Shown one piece after another: positions 28,637 through 36,367 of a DNA stretch of 44,246 nucleotides. Both the position numbers and the translations under genes were made by a program. A model generated the notes under the pieces. That model did not search any database. It saw only the letters and a list, made by a program, of their open reading frames with translations, and was not told the origin of the DNA. Source of the DNA: CACKLF01 sp002725175 (GTDB lineage: Bacteria; Pseudomonadota; Alphaproteobacteria; Rhodobacterales; Rhodobacteraceae); the NCBI GenBank assembly GCA_002725175.2, contig PBQX02000074.1, positions 1 through 44,246 on the forward strand. The letters run 5' to 3'. The first letter of the stretch is position 1. Each line of letters starts with the position of its first letter.

Positions 28637-28660
28637 TAAAAAATAAATTATATTTTTTAA
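28636..28660 (-). terminator. 10-bp hairpin between PEP genes 3 and 2
   Basis: TTAAAAAATA pairs perfectly with TATTTTTTAA around AATTA. It overlaps the stop of the gene ending at 28657 and touches the ATG of the next gene (28636). It is a strong 3'-end candidate. Confidence 0.7.
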
Positions 28661-29589
28661 GAATTGATAATTGTTAAGCTACGTTCATTTATAAAAGGCT
28701 CTTTTCTAAATGTTATATTTTTATTTTGATTTGAAGTATAATTAGGATTATATAACACTACTTGAGTAAGATTGGATAACGTGTCTAATTTTGGTCGGCC
28801 TCCCCCAGTCGCATTACCAATATGAATTAAATTAATAATATTATCTTTAACATTAATAACAGTTGCTTTAGTCAGACAATTTGCGATATAATTAACATCT
28901 TGATTAACTACTACATTATTCCCAAAATTACCAGAGTTTTCTAGTAACCAATCGCTATTATCATTGAATGATGTTGTATCCCAATTATAAGTATTTCCGT
29001 CACAGCCATATGAATCATCGAATACTAATTGAACAATTTTTAATTTTAAATCAGTTAAAGATTCTTCATTCATTCCAACTAATGTTATCATACCAGTACT
29101 TTGGTCCATTAAAACACGTAAATCAGCATATGGTTCAGGTTCTGGTTGTGGTTCTGGCTCTGGCTCTTGTTCTGGCTGAGGTTCTGGTTGTGGTTCTGGT
29201 TCTGGTTGTGGTTCTGGTTCTGGTTGAGGCTCTGGTTCTGGTTGTGGCTCTGGGGGTGGTACTTCGTAATAAGGACTTGTACCATCTGATTGATTTCTAT
29301 ACCATTTAAGAAAATGAGTTAGGTCTCCGTCTGTAAACCCACTATTTATTGTACCATAATTGAAATCTGTTCTAGTAATATTATTTACAAATACTAGATG
29401 TGTATAAGGATGTTTCGGTTCATATAAACCGTTATTATATGGACTGATTCCACCAGGAATATTTCTATACCATTTTAAAAAGGGTGTTAAATCAGCATCT
29501 TGAAAACCATTTTCTGGTGTGCCATAATTGAAATCTGTTATGGTAATATTTTTTGAAAACATCATATGGTTAAAAGGTGGCTGCACCAT
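28657..29589 (-). CDS. PEP-linker protein 3 with duplicated N-terminal motif
   Basis: The 310-residue protein begins with two tandem copies of a roughly 50-residue unit. Each holds I(T)xTDFNYGT, then NGFxDADLTPFLKWYRN, then SPY, at about residues 7-50 and 60-108. A short PEP linker (about 112-160) leads to a C-terminal domain of about 140 residues (ADLRVLMDQSTGMITLVG, then CDGNTYNWD). I do not recognise either domain. The FLKWYRN repeat is most likely a small structural or binding module. Its place in the four-gene PEP cluster suggests the same role as its neighbours. The spacing to the flanking genes is about 20-30 bases on the same strand, consistent with joint expression. Confidence 0.75.
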   Translation of the reverse strand: MVQPPFNHMMFSKNITITDFNYGTPENGFQDADLTPFLKWYRNIPGGISPYNNGLYEPKHPYTHLVFVNNITRTDFNYGTINSGFTDGDLTHFLKWYRNQSDGTSPYYEVPPPEPQPEPEPQPEPEPQPEPEPQPEPQPEQEPEPEPQPEPEPYADLRVLMDQSTGMITLVGMNEESLTDLKLKIVQLVFDDSYGCDGNTYNWDTTSFNDNSDWLLENSGNFGNNVVVNQDVNYIANCLTKATVINVKDNIINLIHIGNATGGGRPKLDTLSNLTQVVLYNPNYTSNQNKNITFRKEPFINERSLTIINS

Positions 29590-29621
29590 AGGTTATTAAT
29601 TTATATAATTTTTTATTTGAA

Positions 29622-30953
29622 TTACTCTTGTATTGTTACACCATCCGCCTTAACAACAATGAAATCATTATTGCTCGAACCACCAATTGCTGTGAATGGA
29701 TTACCTTGACTAGCATATGTATAATTGGGCATTAATGAAATATATGTAAATGGTGGTGGATCTCCTTCTCTTACTTGGCCATTAACAATACCAGTTGATA
29801 TTGTTGTCCAAGTATTTTTTGTAAATTGATACATATCGGAATCTTGCGTTACACCATCAATAGCATTTACTGCTAAAGTGTATTGATTATTTCCGCCTTG
29901 AGATTCCCAAGTATATGCTGAATTGCGGTCTACACCACTATCGTCGATGAAAGTACCCATATTATCGGCGCTAAAAATAAAAGAACCTAATATTCCCCAT
30001 AGATACAGGGGATCATCCGGATTGCGTGCTCCACTGAAAGTCTTTTCGTTAAATACAGTATCATTTAATCTCATTTGTAATTTGCCTTCGTTTGTAATAC
30101 GCGCCGCTGCTTTATAATTTTCATAGCCAGTTGGCGGAAATTGTGGAACTGGTTCTGGAGCGGGTTGTGGTTCTGGAGCCGGTTGTGGTTCTGGAGCGGG
30201 TTGTGGTTCAGGAGCCGGTTGTGGTTCAGGAGCCGGTTGTGGTTCAGGAGCCGGTTGTGGTTCGGGAGCCGGTTGTGGTTCTGGCTGCGGCTCAGGCTGC
30301 GGCTCAGGCTGAGGTTCTGGTTCTGGTTGAGGTTCTGGTTCTGGTTGAGGTTCTGGTTGTGGTTCTGGTTGTGGTTCTGGTTCCGGTTCGGGTGTTAAAG
30401 CTGACATTGTAATATCTAATATATTAAAATCATCAGGTATCCATTCTGTGTCACCTTCTTCAAGAGATGAGTTTGCTGTATTTACAAAAGAATTTTCAAT
30501 TACGTTTATTAATGATGGTAGAGGACCTTGACTTGTTAAGTCTAAATCATTTGATGTTACAAGTAAACCATTTTTATTTTTAATTGATGTTACAAAACTA
30601 ACATTTAATGTTTCGTTATTACCTTCAGTGAAATTGAAACTATTTATATGTATATCAGATGCTTCAAAGAACGTATATAAACTTAGTAATACAGATGACA
30701 AAATAGCTTTTACTTCTGATGTCTGCAATGTTTTAAGATTAATATATAAATTACCGGGAACATCATCCATTTCTAAACTTAATTCCACAGTCGAACCATA
30801 ATCTACAGGTGTAATTGTTCCGCTATATACCAAGTAGTTTTCTCCTCTTCTACTCTCTCTTATACCATCCGTAGTAATCTTTCTTTCTACATCTTTATTA
30901 TTATATTTATGTAGATCCTTTCTTCGTTGAATCAATTCGCTGAATGACACCAT
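29622..30953 (-). CDS. PEP-linker protein 4
   Basis: A folded N-terminal domain (residues about 1-180; begins MVSFSELIQRRKDLHKY) is joined by a PEPQP and APEPQP linker (about 183-272) to a C-terminal domain of about 170 residues. The latter includes LYLWGILGSFIFSADN and NQYTLAVNAIDG. Neither domain is recognised. The linker holds eight close repeats of APEPQP. I chose the start at 30953 rather than the earlier in-frame ATG at 31037, because the extra 28 residues are Cys/Phe-rich, unlike the rest, and would overlap the divergent small gene at 31013. It is the first gene of the minus-strand PEP cluster. Confidence 0.75.
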   Translation of the reverse strand: MVSFSELIQRRKDLHKYNNKDVERKITTDGIRESRRGENYLVYSGTITPVDYGSTVELSLEMDDVPGNLYINLKTLQTSEVKAILSSVLLSLYTFFEASDIHINSFNFTEGNNETLNVSFVTSIKNKNGLLVTSNDLDLTSQGPLPSLINVIENSFVNTANSSLEEGDTEWIPDDFNILDITMSALTPEPEPEPQPEPQPEPQPEPEPQPEPEPQPEPQPEPQPEPQPAPEPQPAPEPQPAPEPQPAPEPQPAPEPQPAPEPQPAPEPVPQFPPTGYENYKAAARITNEGKLQMRLNDTVFNEKTFSGARNPDDPLYLWGILGSFIFSADNMGTFIDDSGVDRNSAYTWESQGGNNQYTLAVNAIDGVTQDSDMYQFTKNTWTTISTGIVNGQVREGDPPPFTYISLMPNYTYASQGNPFTAIGGSSNNDFIVVKADGVTIQE

Positions 30954-31012
30954 ATTATCATTTAAATTATTAAAAAAACAAGATAAATGCGTATTTATAT
31001 TATATATACAAA

Positions 31013-31177
31013 ATGGGCTTTCGTATGAAAATAGCAAAAAAAGGAAAAAGCTTTTATATACTTGAACAACCTAAATTAAAAGCTTCTACTAAACAGCTTT
31101 TATATCAAATTATAAGAGAAGAACTTGATGTTAAGAGAATATATATACGTAGAAATTCGCTTTTTTGCTCCGAGTAA
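31013..31177 (+). CDS. Small basic protein, 54 aa
   Basis: A complete frame of 54 codons (MGFRMKIAKKGKSFYILEQPK, ending NSLFCSE) lies between the divergent PEP gene and the carbonic-anhydrase-like gene. The protein is Lys/Arg-rich with no membrane segment and no known motif. The DNA contains a 9-bp inverted repeat (AAGCTTTTA at 31048-31056 and TAAAAGCTT at 31077-31085). I am not sure this is a gene; it could instead be part of the regulatory region. Confidence 0.4.
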   Translation: MGFRMKIAKKGKSFYILEQPKLKASTKQLLYQIIREELDVKRIYIRRNSLFCSE

Positions 31178-31195
31178 ATTTTGTGATATAGAGTA

Positions 31196-34100
31196 ATGTC
31201 AACAAATGTTTCATCATTAGAACCAATTATAATAGATCCGGCTCGTTCTATAAGATGTGATTTATTGTGTAGACTCAGATGTACATATTCAAAAGGTGAT
31301 ATCGAATATGTATATAATAAGAAAGGTCATCTATATTTCAAATATATCGGAAATGGGAGTATGGATGTGTATTTTAACAATAGCCCTTATAAGTTAGATA
31401 AAATTTTTATTGGAAAAAGAAGACATATTAGTTATCCTAACGATCCTACAATAATAGGCGAATGTACTTTCATACACAAAGGAAGAGATAATAATTTAAT
31501 AATCTCCTTTTTTTTAAGAACATCAAGGGGTTTTTGTGATTCTCAGGATTTTTTCTCACAATTTTTGAATGTTCAGGTTGGTCAATTCAATGTAGATAAA
31601 ACAGTTAAAATTAGAACTTCAAAAGAATGGTCTGCGCAGCAAGTATTACCATCTGATACGGCCTATTACATTTATAATGACAAAAAAAACAAAACAATTG
31701 TTTTTCAACAACCTGTTGATATTGACCCTCAAAATTTTAATAAAGTTAAAAATCTATGTCCACCTATTAAAAGTGAAAGAGCACTTGGAGAGAAGGAATT
31801 TTTATATTACCATCCCACAACAAGCACCACAACATCGCGCGCTGGCGCGACGACGAGTGCGATTTGCACCAAGAAAGAATCGGTCGCTAGCGACCTCGAC
31901 CCTCACAAAGATTGTGATAAACAAGTTTTTAACGACAATCCACCTGAATATGAAGGAATAGAGGGATATGAAACTGTATTTGGTTCAACAATAGTATCAA
32001 TGCTATTATTAGTCGTCGCATTATGTATATTTAAGTTAATACCAAGAGCACCACTGAAATCAGTTAGAGATGTATATAAAATGATTGGGTTTTTGTTGTG
32101 GCTTCCTATTCATTTTTCTTATATTTGGTTTGGACAATTATCAACAATTTGTATCTTTTTTTGTGTTTTTATAGTTGGGTATATATATGAAAAGTATTTA
32201 CACGCTAAAAAACAATTTTCAAAAATGTCAGGCAACGACGACGACGGAAACAGCGATAATAAACCAGTCGCCGTTGGAGAATCAAAAGTAATTGCAGTAG
32301 ATGATGTTGGATTAAATGCGCAGCAGGAGACCGCAGCGCCAGAATCAGCTAAAAAGAGAGTGTCAACCACCCCCGCCGCCTTTAATGACGTGAGTGGCGG
32401 CGAGCTAGAAGATGCACCAGAATCAGCTAAAAAGAGAGTGTCCACTGCCAGCGCCGCTTCGACGGACGCGAGTGGTGCTGCCACCCCGGCCACCGCCGCG
32501 GCCGATCCACCCGAATGGACAAAACCACCCGAGACTAAAAATCCCATACATGATACCGGGCCGCAGGCCAATGTCCGTGTAGGTGGCGCCCCTGAAAAAC
32601 GCAAAGCGGAAGACATGTTTGATTGGGCAGCGGTTTCGGGAGTTGATAAATATCCCCATCTGAATGAGTCGCAAGAGCCTGATGCCGCAACACCCAGCGA
32701 CTCGGAGCAGAATCTGCTGTCGCCAAAACTTGCTAAATTAGCAGAAAAATTAGATAGAAACGAGAAAAGAAAGGAGAATAATCGTTCTGGGCCGGAGGAT
32801 GAGTCAGACTCAGTCGCGCCTGCGACGGCCTCATCGCCACCGAGCGCAAGATGGGTAGATACACCTGATACGCCACCACCACCGCCGCCGCCGGCGAAGC
32901 GAACGCCTGAAGAACAAGATGAAATTGATAGAACCCGATTGTGTTCATGGATAAGAAAATACGAAACGGTTCTTGATGATGAAGATCTTGAAGAAGCTAT
33001 GAATAATTTTGTATATAAAGATGATGAAGAGAAAGACGAATTCTATAATATGACTAGATTGTATAATAATTTAAAAAGAAAAGGACCTATTTGTTCTGGT
33101 AGATCTGAAGCATGGGCGTTGTTTATTAGTAGAGTAACGGATGGTCTTTATACACAAAATCATAAATATTATAGAATGACTTGTACTTTTATAACAGTTA
33201 GTTTTGTAATATTATGTTTTATTGAACTATTTGGATCACCTATAAAATTCAAAAATACGGATTCTGAAGCTTTAGGTTATTACAAATTTAAACACAAAGG
33301 AAAAATTTGTAGAAATAGAATTAGAACACTGGGGAATGGTTATGCGATTGATACATGCTATAGACCAACTGACCTAAAAGACTATATAATGGATAAAGAA
33401 ACTAGAGAAAAATTCCAGAAAACATATTTGAGAAACCGACGCAAGGAACGAAGTGCATGGGATGCTTGTACAGTAGCTTTTTCACAAATTGATCCTAGAG
33501 TAAACATGAAGTACAATTGGAAAGTAGAAAGAATAAACGAACAAAAAAATGTAGTTTCTGTTATTGAGGTAAAAGCCTGCGATTTTTATAACCACTTTTT
33601 TGCAGAAGGTATTGACCGAGCACCAGCAACGAAAACGATTCAACAACCAATACCTAATAGAATTAAAGACGCTGTTGGCATGGCCAATAAAGCAAAAAAT
33701 ATTTTTAATAAATTAGGTGGAAGGAAGAAAAGAAAGAAGAAAAAGAGTCGTAAAAAGAAAAAGAAGGGGAAAAAGAGTTTCAAAAAGAAAAAGAAGGGAA
33801 ATAAAAAGCGCAAGAAAGCATCTTGTTTTGCATTTAATACACGAATATTAATGAGAAATGGCAATTTTAAGTATATTCAAAATGTTAAAATAGGAGATGA
33901 ATTGTTTGGAAATAGTGTTGTTGAAGGAGCTATGAAGTTTTCGGGAGAAGATGCCAATTTAGTTGTAAATTCTGGAATAATATCGACTTATGACCATCAT
34001 GTTCTTCATAATGGAGTTTTCAAAAAATCGGGAGATGTACCCGGAAGTAAAAAAGCCTCTATGAAAACTGAATTTTTATATGATATTGATACATCAAATC

Positions 34101-34261
34101 ATCGCATAGTTATTCTAAATGACAAAGATGAAAGAATAACTTATACTGATTTTACAGAAGTTGATGATGATACTGGTAATGTCTATCAATATGAGCTTGA
34201 CTTATTAAATCATAAACATGCTTCCGCAGAGGCATCGCCGCCTCTGGTGCATGCCTTTTAA
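31196..34261 (+). CDS. Carbonic-anhydrase-like membrane protein with C-terminal Hint domain
   Basis: Residues about 20-200 resemble the alpha-carbonic-anhydrase-like domain found in Nucleocytoviricota membrane proteins and poxvirus D8: RCDLLCRL, ECTFIHKG, FFSQFL, YYIYNDKKNKTIVFQQPVDI. The zinc-binding His residues of active enzymes are absent, so a binding role is likely. Three membrane spans lie at about 260-282, 295-312 and 314-334, and a fourth at about 661-680. A long disordered, GC-rich Ala/Pro/Ser region separates them, with a duplicated APESAKKRVST. After a poly-Lys stretch (about 842-874), Cys877 opens a Hint domain (CFAFNTRILMRNGNFKYIQN, then VKIGDELFG, TYDHHVLHNG, LYDIDTSNHRIVI). 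Hint domains cleave or splice themselves at that Cys, so the basic tail may be released or modified. Confidence 0.8.
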   Translation: MSTNVSSLEPIIIDPARSIRCDLLCRLRCTYSKGDIEYVYNKKGHLYFKYIGNGSMDVYFNNSPYKLDKIFIGKRRHISYPNDPTIIGECTFIHKGRDNNLIISFFLRTSRGFCDSQDFFSQFLNVQVGQFNVDKTVKIRTSKEWSAQQVLPSDTAYYIYNDKKNKTIVFQQPVDIDPQNFNKVKNLCPPIKSERALGEKEFLYYHPTTSTTTSRAGATTSAICTKKESVASDLDPHKDCDKQVFNDNPPEYEGIEGYETVFGSTIVSMLLLVVALCIFKLIPRAPLKSVRDVYKMIGFLLWLPIHFSYIWFGQLSTICIFFCVFIVGYIYEKYLHAKKQFSKMSGNDDDGNSDNKPVAVGESKVIAVDDVGLNAQQETAAPESAKKRVSTTPAAFNDVSGGELEDAPESAKKRVSTASAASTDASGAATPATAAADPPEWTKPPETKNPIHDTGPQANVRVGGAPEKRKAEDMFDWAAVSGVDKYPHLNESQEPDAATPSDSEQNLLSPKLAKLAEKLDRNEKRKENNRSGPEDESDSVAPATASSPPSARWVDTPDTPPPPPPPAKRTPEEQDEIDRTRLCSWIRKYETVLDDEDLEEAMNNFVYKDDEEKDEFYNMTRLYNNLKRKGPICSGRSEAWALFISRVTDGLYTQNHKYYRMTCTFITVSFVILCFIELFGSPIKFKNTDSEALGYYKFKHKGKICRNRIRTLGNGYAIDTCYRPTDLKDYIMDKETREKFQKTYLRNRRKERSAWDACTVAFSQIDPRVNMKYNWKVERINEQKNVVSVIEVKACDFYNHFFAEGIDRAPATKTIQQPIPNRIKDAVGMANKAKNIFNKLGGRKKRKKKKSRKKKKKGKKSFKKKKKGNKKRKKASCFAFNTRILMRNGNFKYIQNVKIGDELFGNSVVEGAMKFSGEDANLVVNSGIISTYDHHVLHNGVFKKSGDVPGSKKASMKTEFLYDIDTSNHRIVILNDKDERITYTDFTEVDDDTGNVYQYELDLLNHKHASAEASPPLVHAF
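31835..31895. repeat. Three adjacent GC-rich hairpins in the carbonic-anhydrase-like gene
   Basis: TCGCGC pairs with GCGCGA around GCTG (31835-31850). GTGC pairs with GCAC around GATTT (31857-31869). GGTCGCTAGCGACC (31882-31895) is a perfect 14-base palindrome. All lie just after the carbonic-anhydrase-like domain, in a linker. Confidence 0.75.
32339..32442 (+). repeat. 26-bp direct repeat with intervening hairpin
   Basis: Two identical 26-base copies (32339-32364 and 32417-32442) encode PESAKKRVS twice. Between them CGCCGCC (32374-32380) pairs with GGCGGCG (32396-32402). The 78-base spacing keeps the frame, so this looks like an in-frame duplication carrying a GC hairpin. Confidence 0.85.
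34217..34253 (+). terminator. GC-rich two-part hairpin at the end of the Hint gene
   Basis: CAGAGGC pairs perfectly with GCCTCTG around ATCGCC. An outer stem, CATGC with GCATG, closes it after a small internal loop. It ends 6 bases before the stop codon (34259-34261), so the last dozen residues are encoded by the hairpin. It is a strong 3'-end candidate. Confidence 0.75.
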
Positions 34262-34272
34262 ATGTAAATAAT

Positions 34273-34899
34273 ATGTTATTAAATATAATGGATTCAGAAT
34301 CCAAAATAAAAAGTGCAAGAGACATTCTTTCTAAAAAGAAAGAACAAATGAATGTTGCAAAAATACTAGAGTTTATTAAGAAATGTGAACAAATAGGTGA
34401 ATCTTATGATACATTACACAAAACATATATTGATGAATCCACAGCTTGGATGAACGTATGCACAAGTCTGCTTGTATGCATTTCAAAAACGATACCATTT
34501 GATGAAAGTATATTTAAAGAATTGTTAGATGATATTGAAAATATTAAATTAGATGTTGTTTCCAGTCAAGCCGAAGGTCGCCAGCTAGACGTTTTAGAAA
34601 AAATAAAAAATATTAAAAATATTGTTAAGAAATTTAGTGAGGAACGCCGCGAACTTACTAGTCAGGCTTGTTCGAAAGAAGAATCGAACAATTGGTCTAA
34701 ATATTGGCCGGAAAGCGAAGGTCCTGGTTCTGCGCATGCCCGTGCCACCCCAATTACGCCTTTTCCACATAATGATGAATTCGCTTCTTCAAATCTTGCC
34801 TTGTCATTTTCTCCTTTACGTGGCGATGTGTCTGGGCCTGAAACAATTCAAGCAGGTCCTCCAACAAATATAGCAGTGCGTTCTAGTGATACTATTTAA
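34273..34899 (+). CDS. Helical protein of unknown function, 208 aa
   Basis: I do not recognise this protein. Residues 1-140 are helical and probably coiled-coil (SARDILSKKKEQMNVAKILEF, LEKIKNIKNIVKKFSEERREL). The last 60 residues are Pro/Ser/Gly-rich and probably disordered. A second ATG at 34288 (MDSESKIKSAR) may be the real start. It follows the Hint gene by 11 bases on the same strand, and ClpP follows 18 bases later. A TTTAAA hairpin overlaps its stop codon. The tight run of same-strand genes suggests a shared expression class, but its role is open. Confidence 0.65.
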   Translation: MLLNIMDSESKIKSARDILSKKKEQMNVAKILEFIKKCEQIGESYDTLHKTYIDESTAWMNVCTSLLVCISKTIPFDESIFKELLDDIENIKLDVVSSQAEGRQLDVLEKIKNIKNIVKKFSEERRELTSQACSKEESNNWSKYWPESEGPGSAHARATPITPFPHNDEFASSNLALSFSPLRGDVSGPETIQAGPPTNIAVRSSDTI

Positions 34900-34911
34900 A
34901 GAATTTTTAAA
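34895..34911 (+). terminator. 6-bp AT hairpin at the stop of the helical protein gene
   Basis: TTTAAA pairs with TTTAAA around GAATT. The stop codon (34897-34899) lies inside the first arm. It is just upstream of the ClpP start. Confidence 0.5.
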
Positions 34912-34917
34912 CTATAC

Positions 34918-35589
34918 ATGTATAGGTTGCTTTTTATTGTATTAAATGTGTTTGGTATTGATGTGTCGCGTAGAATAATTATAAATACAGTTCCTGTTGC
35001 TGCCACTCCAGGCGTGCATATTATACCAATAAATAGTACGGCGGCCTCCGGCGGTGGCAGGGCTGTTAAGAAACTCGATACAAGTGAATCAAACAATCTT
35101 CGTAGTATTTATTTTTATGGTGATGTGACTGTTGAAACATGTGCAATGTTAACCAGGACGTTGTGTGATATTGATCAAACAGATGAGCCAATACATTTGC
35201 ATATTCAATCTTTTGGTGGCGAGTTATTACCAACATTTAATGTTATTGATACAATTGAACGTTTAAAATCACCCGTATATTCTTATGTTGAAGGTTATGC
35301 CGCTTCTGCCGCTACATTAATTAGTGTGTGTTGTGATAAGCGATATATGGGACAACGTTCCCTAATGTTAATACATCAATTATCTGGAACTAGCGAAGGA
35401 ACATATGGATTTATGAAACAAGAAATGGATAATATGAATATTTATATGGATTTTGCAAAACAAATATATTTATCACATTCTAAATTAAATAACGAATCAT
35501 TATCAAATATACTATTATTCGATAATAAATGGTTAAATTCGTCCATGTGTTTAGAGTATGGCTTGGTTGATGAAATCCTAGGGCGCTAG
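34918..35589 (+). CDS. clpP: ClpP-like serine protease
   Basis: The 223-residue protein has the ClpP/crotonase-like core: IYFYGDVTVETCAML, IHLHIQSFGGELLPTFNVIDTI, GYAASAATLIS with the nucleophile Ser130, and LMLIHQLSG with His153. The typical end is MCLEYGLVDEI. The position of the third catalytic residue (Asp in bacterial ClpP, before FLS/WLN) reads Asn in FDNKWLN, with an Asp next to it, so activity is uncertain. ClpP forms a barrel that degrades proteins fed by Clp ATPases; no such ATPase is in the window. An N-terminal extension of about 60 residues includes a short hydrophobic start that could be a targeting region. It may act in host organelles or alone on short peptides. Confidence 0.9.
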   Translation: MYRLLFIVLNVFGIDVSRRIIINTVPVAATPGVHIIPINSTAASGGGRAVKKLDTSESNNLRSIYFYGDVTVETCAMLTRTLCDIDQTDEPIHLHIQSFGGELLPTFNVIDTIERLKSPVYSYVEGYAASAATLISVCCDKRYMGQRSLMLIHQLSGTSEGTYGFMKQEMDNMNIYMDFAKQIYLSHSKLNNESLSNILLFDNKWLNSSMCLEYGLVDEILGR

Positions 35590-35590
35590 G
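35577..35590 (+). terminator. Hairpin at the ClpP stop codon
   Basis: CCTAG pairs with CTAGG around GGCG, with the TAG stop (35587-35589) inside the second arm. It fits the pattern of hairpins at gene ends in this window. Confidence 0.6.
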
Positions 35591-35626
35591 TCAGCATATG
35601 AGCAAAAAAAATATAATTAATCTTTA

Positions 35627-36367
35627 ATGAATATCAGTGTAATTGTTCTTACGATTTTTTTCGTCGCGCTAGCGGCGGCGGTCGTATGCCGGCGACGCGC
35701 GGCATTCGCGCCACAACAACGGAAAGAAAATTTTGGTGACGGTGTCGACACTCTGAACTGGACAAACTGTGAAAAAAAACATTATAGATGTGGTGATATT
35801 ATAAAGTCTAATAAACATCGTAATTTATTAGGTAAATATCATAGAGAATGTTATCCAAATTCAATTGCTGTTGAATATATGAAAAGAACACAACATGAAA
35901 AAGATTATAATACTCTCATTGATATAATAAATAGCAGAAAAGTAAAAGGTCCGGGACGTTTTACTTTAGTTATTCATTTACGTTGTGGCGATGTTTTAGA
36001 AAAGAGTCCTTATTCTGTAGAAGAACATCTTCGAAAAAATAGAAAATATAAAAATGGTTTATTTTATGTTAAAACGCGAAATTATTATAATAGAATCATA
36101 TCAATTATAAGAAATTATGATATACGTAATGTTGAAATAATTTCATATTACCATAATAGTAAAAGGTATCCAAAAAGCATAGAATATATTACTAATATCC
36201 GCAATATATTTAGTAAAAAATATATTACAAAAATAATAAGTGGAAGAGTACCCGATTTTGATTTATCTTATATGAGCAAAAGTAAGTATTTTGTACAAAG
36301 TGGTGGCGGTTTTTCCCGGATTATTGCGGATTTAGTAAAAGTAAATAATGGAATAGTATTAAATTAG
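35627..36367 (+). CDS. Type II membrane-anchored fucosyltransferase-like protein
   Basis: An N-terminal membrane anchor (ISVIVLTIFFVALAAAVVC, residues about 3-21) is followed by a basic GC-rich stretch and a soluble domain. The motif VIHLRCGDVLE matches the HxRxGD signature of GT11-type and related fucosyltransferases. The C-terminal part has SKSKYFVQSGGGFSRIIADL, like the donor-binding S-F/GGGFS end of these enzymes. At 246 residues it is short. It should transfer a sugar in the secretory pathway or at the virion surface, but family assignment rests on few motifs. Its stop overlaps the convergent RING gene by 9 bases. Confidence 0.6.
   Translation: MNISVIVLTIFFVALAAAVVCRRRAAFAPQQRKENFGDGVDTLNWTNCEKKHYRCGDIIKSNKHRNLLGKYHRECYPNSIAVEYMKRTQHEKDYNTLIDIINSRKVKGPGRFTLVIHLRCGDVLEKSPYSVEEHLRKNRKYKNGLFYVKTRNYYNRIISIIRNYDIRNVEIISYYHNSKRYPKSIEYITNIRNIFSKKYITKIISGRVPDFDLSYMSKSKYFVQSGGGFSRIIADLVKVNNGIVLN
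35686..35705. repeat. GC-rich hairpin in the fucosyltransferase-like gene
   Basis: ATGCCG pairs perfectly with CGGCAT around GCGACGCG. The palindrome CGCTAGCG lies just upstream. The whole patch (about 35660-35712) encodes the end of the membrane anchor and an Arg-rich turn. Confidence 0.7.

Noticed and set aside
31013..31177. Part of the PEP gene 4 promoter rather than a gene
   Set aside because: Not fully rejected: the 54-codon frame is kept at low confidence because the internal inverted repeat could equally be regulatory.
32119..32616. 165-codon minus-strand frame in the Hint gene
   Set aside because: It is antisense to a GC-rich disordered linker and carries no recognisable domain.
33820..34261. 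Intein interrupting a host protein
   Set aside because: The Hint domain is at the very C-terminus with no following host segment, so it fits a Hedgehog-like or solitary Hint tail better than a splicing intein.
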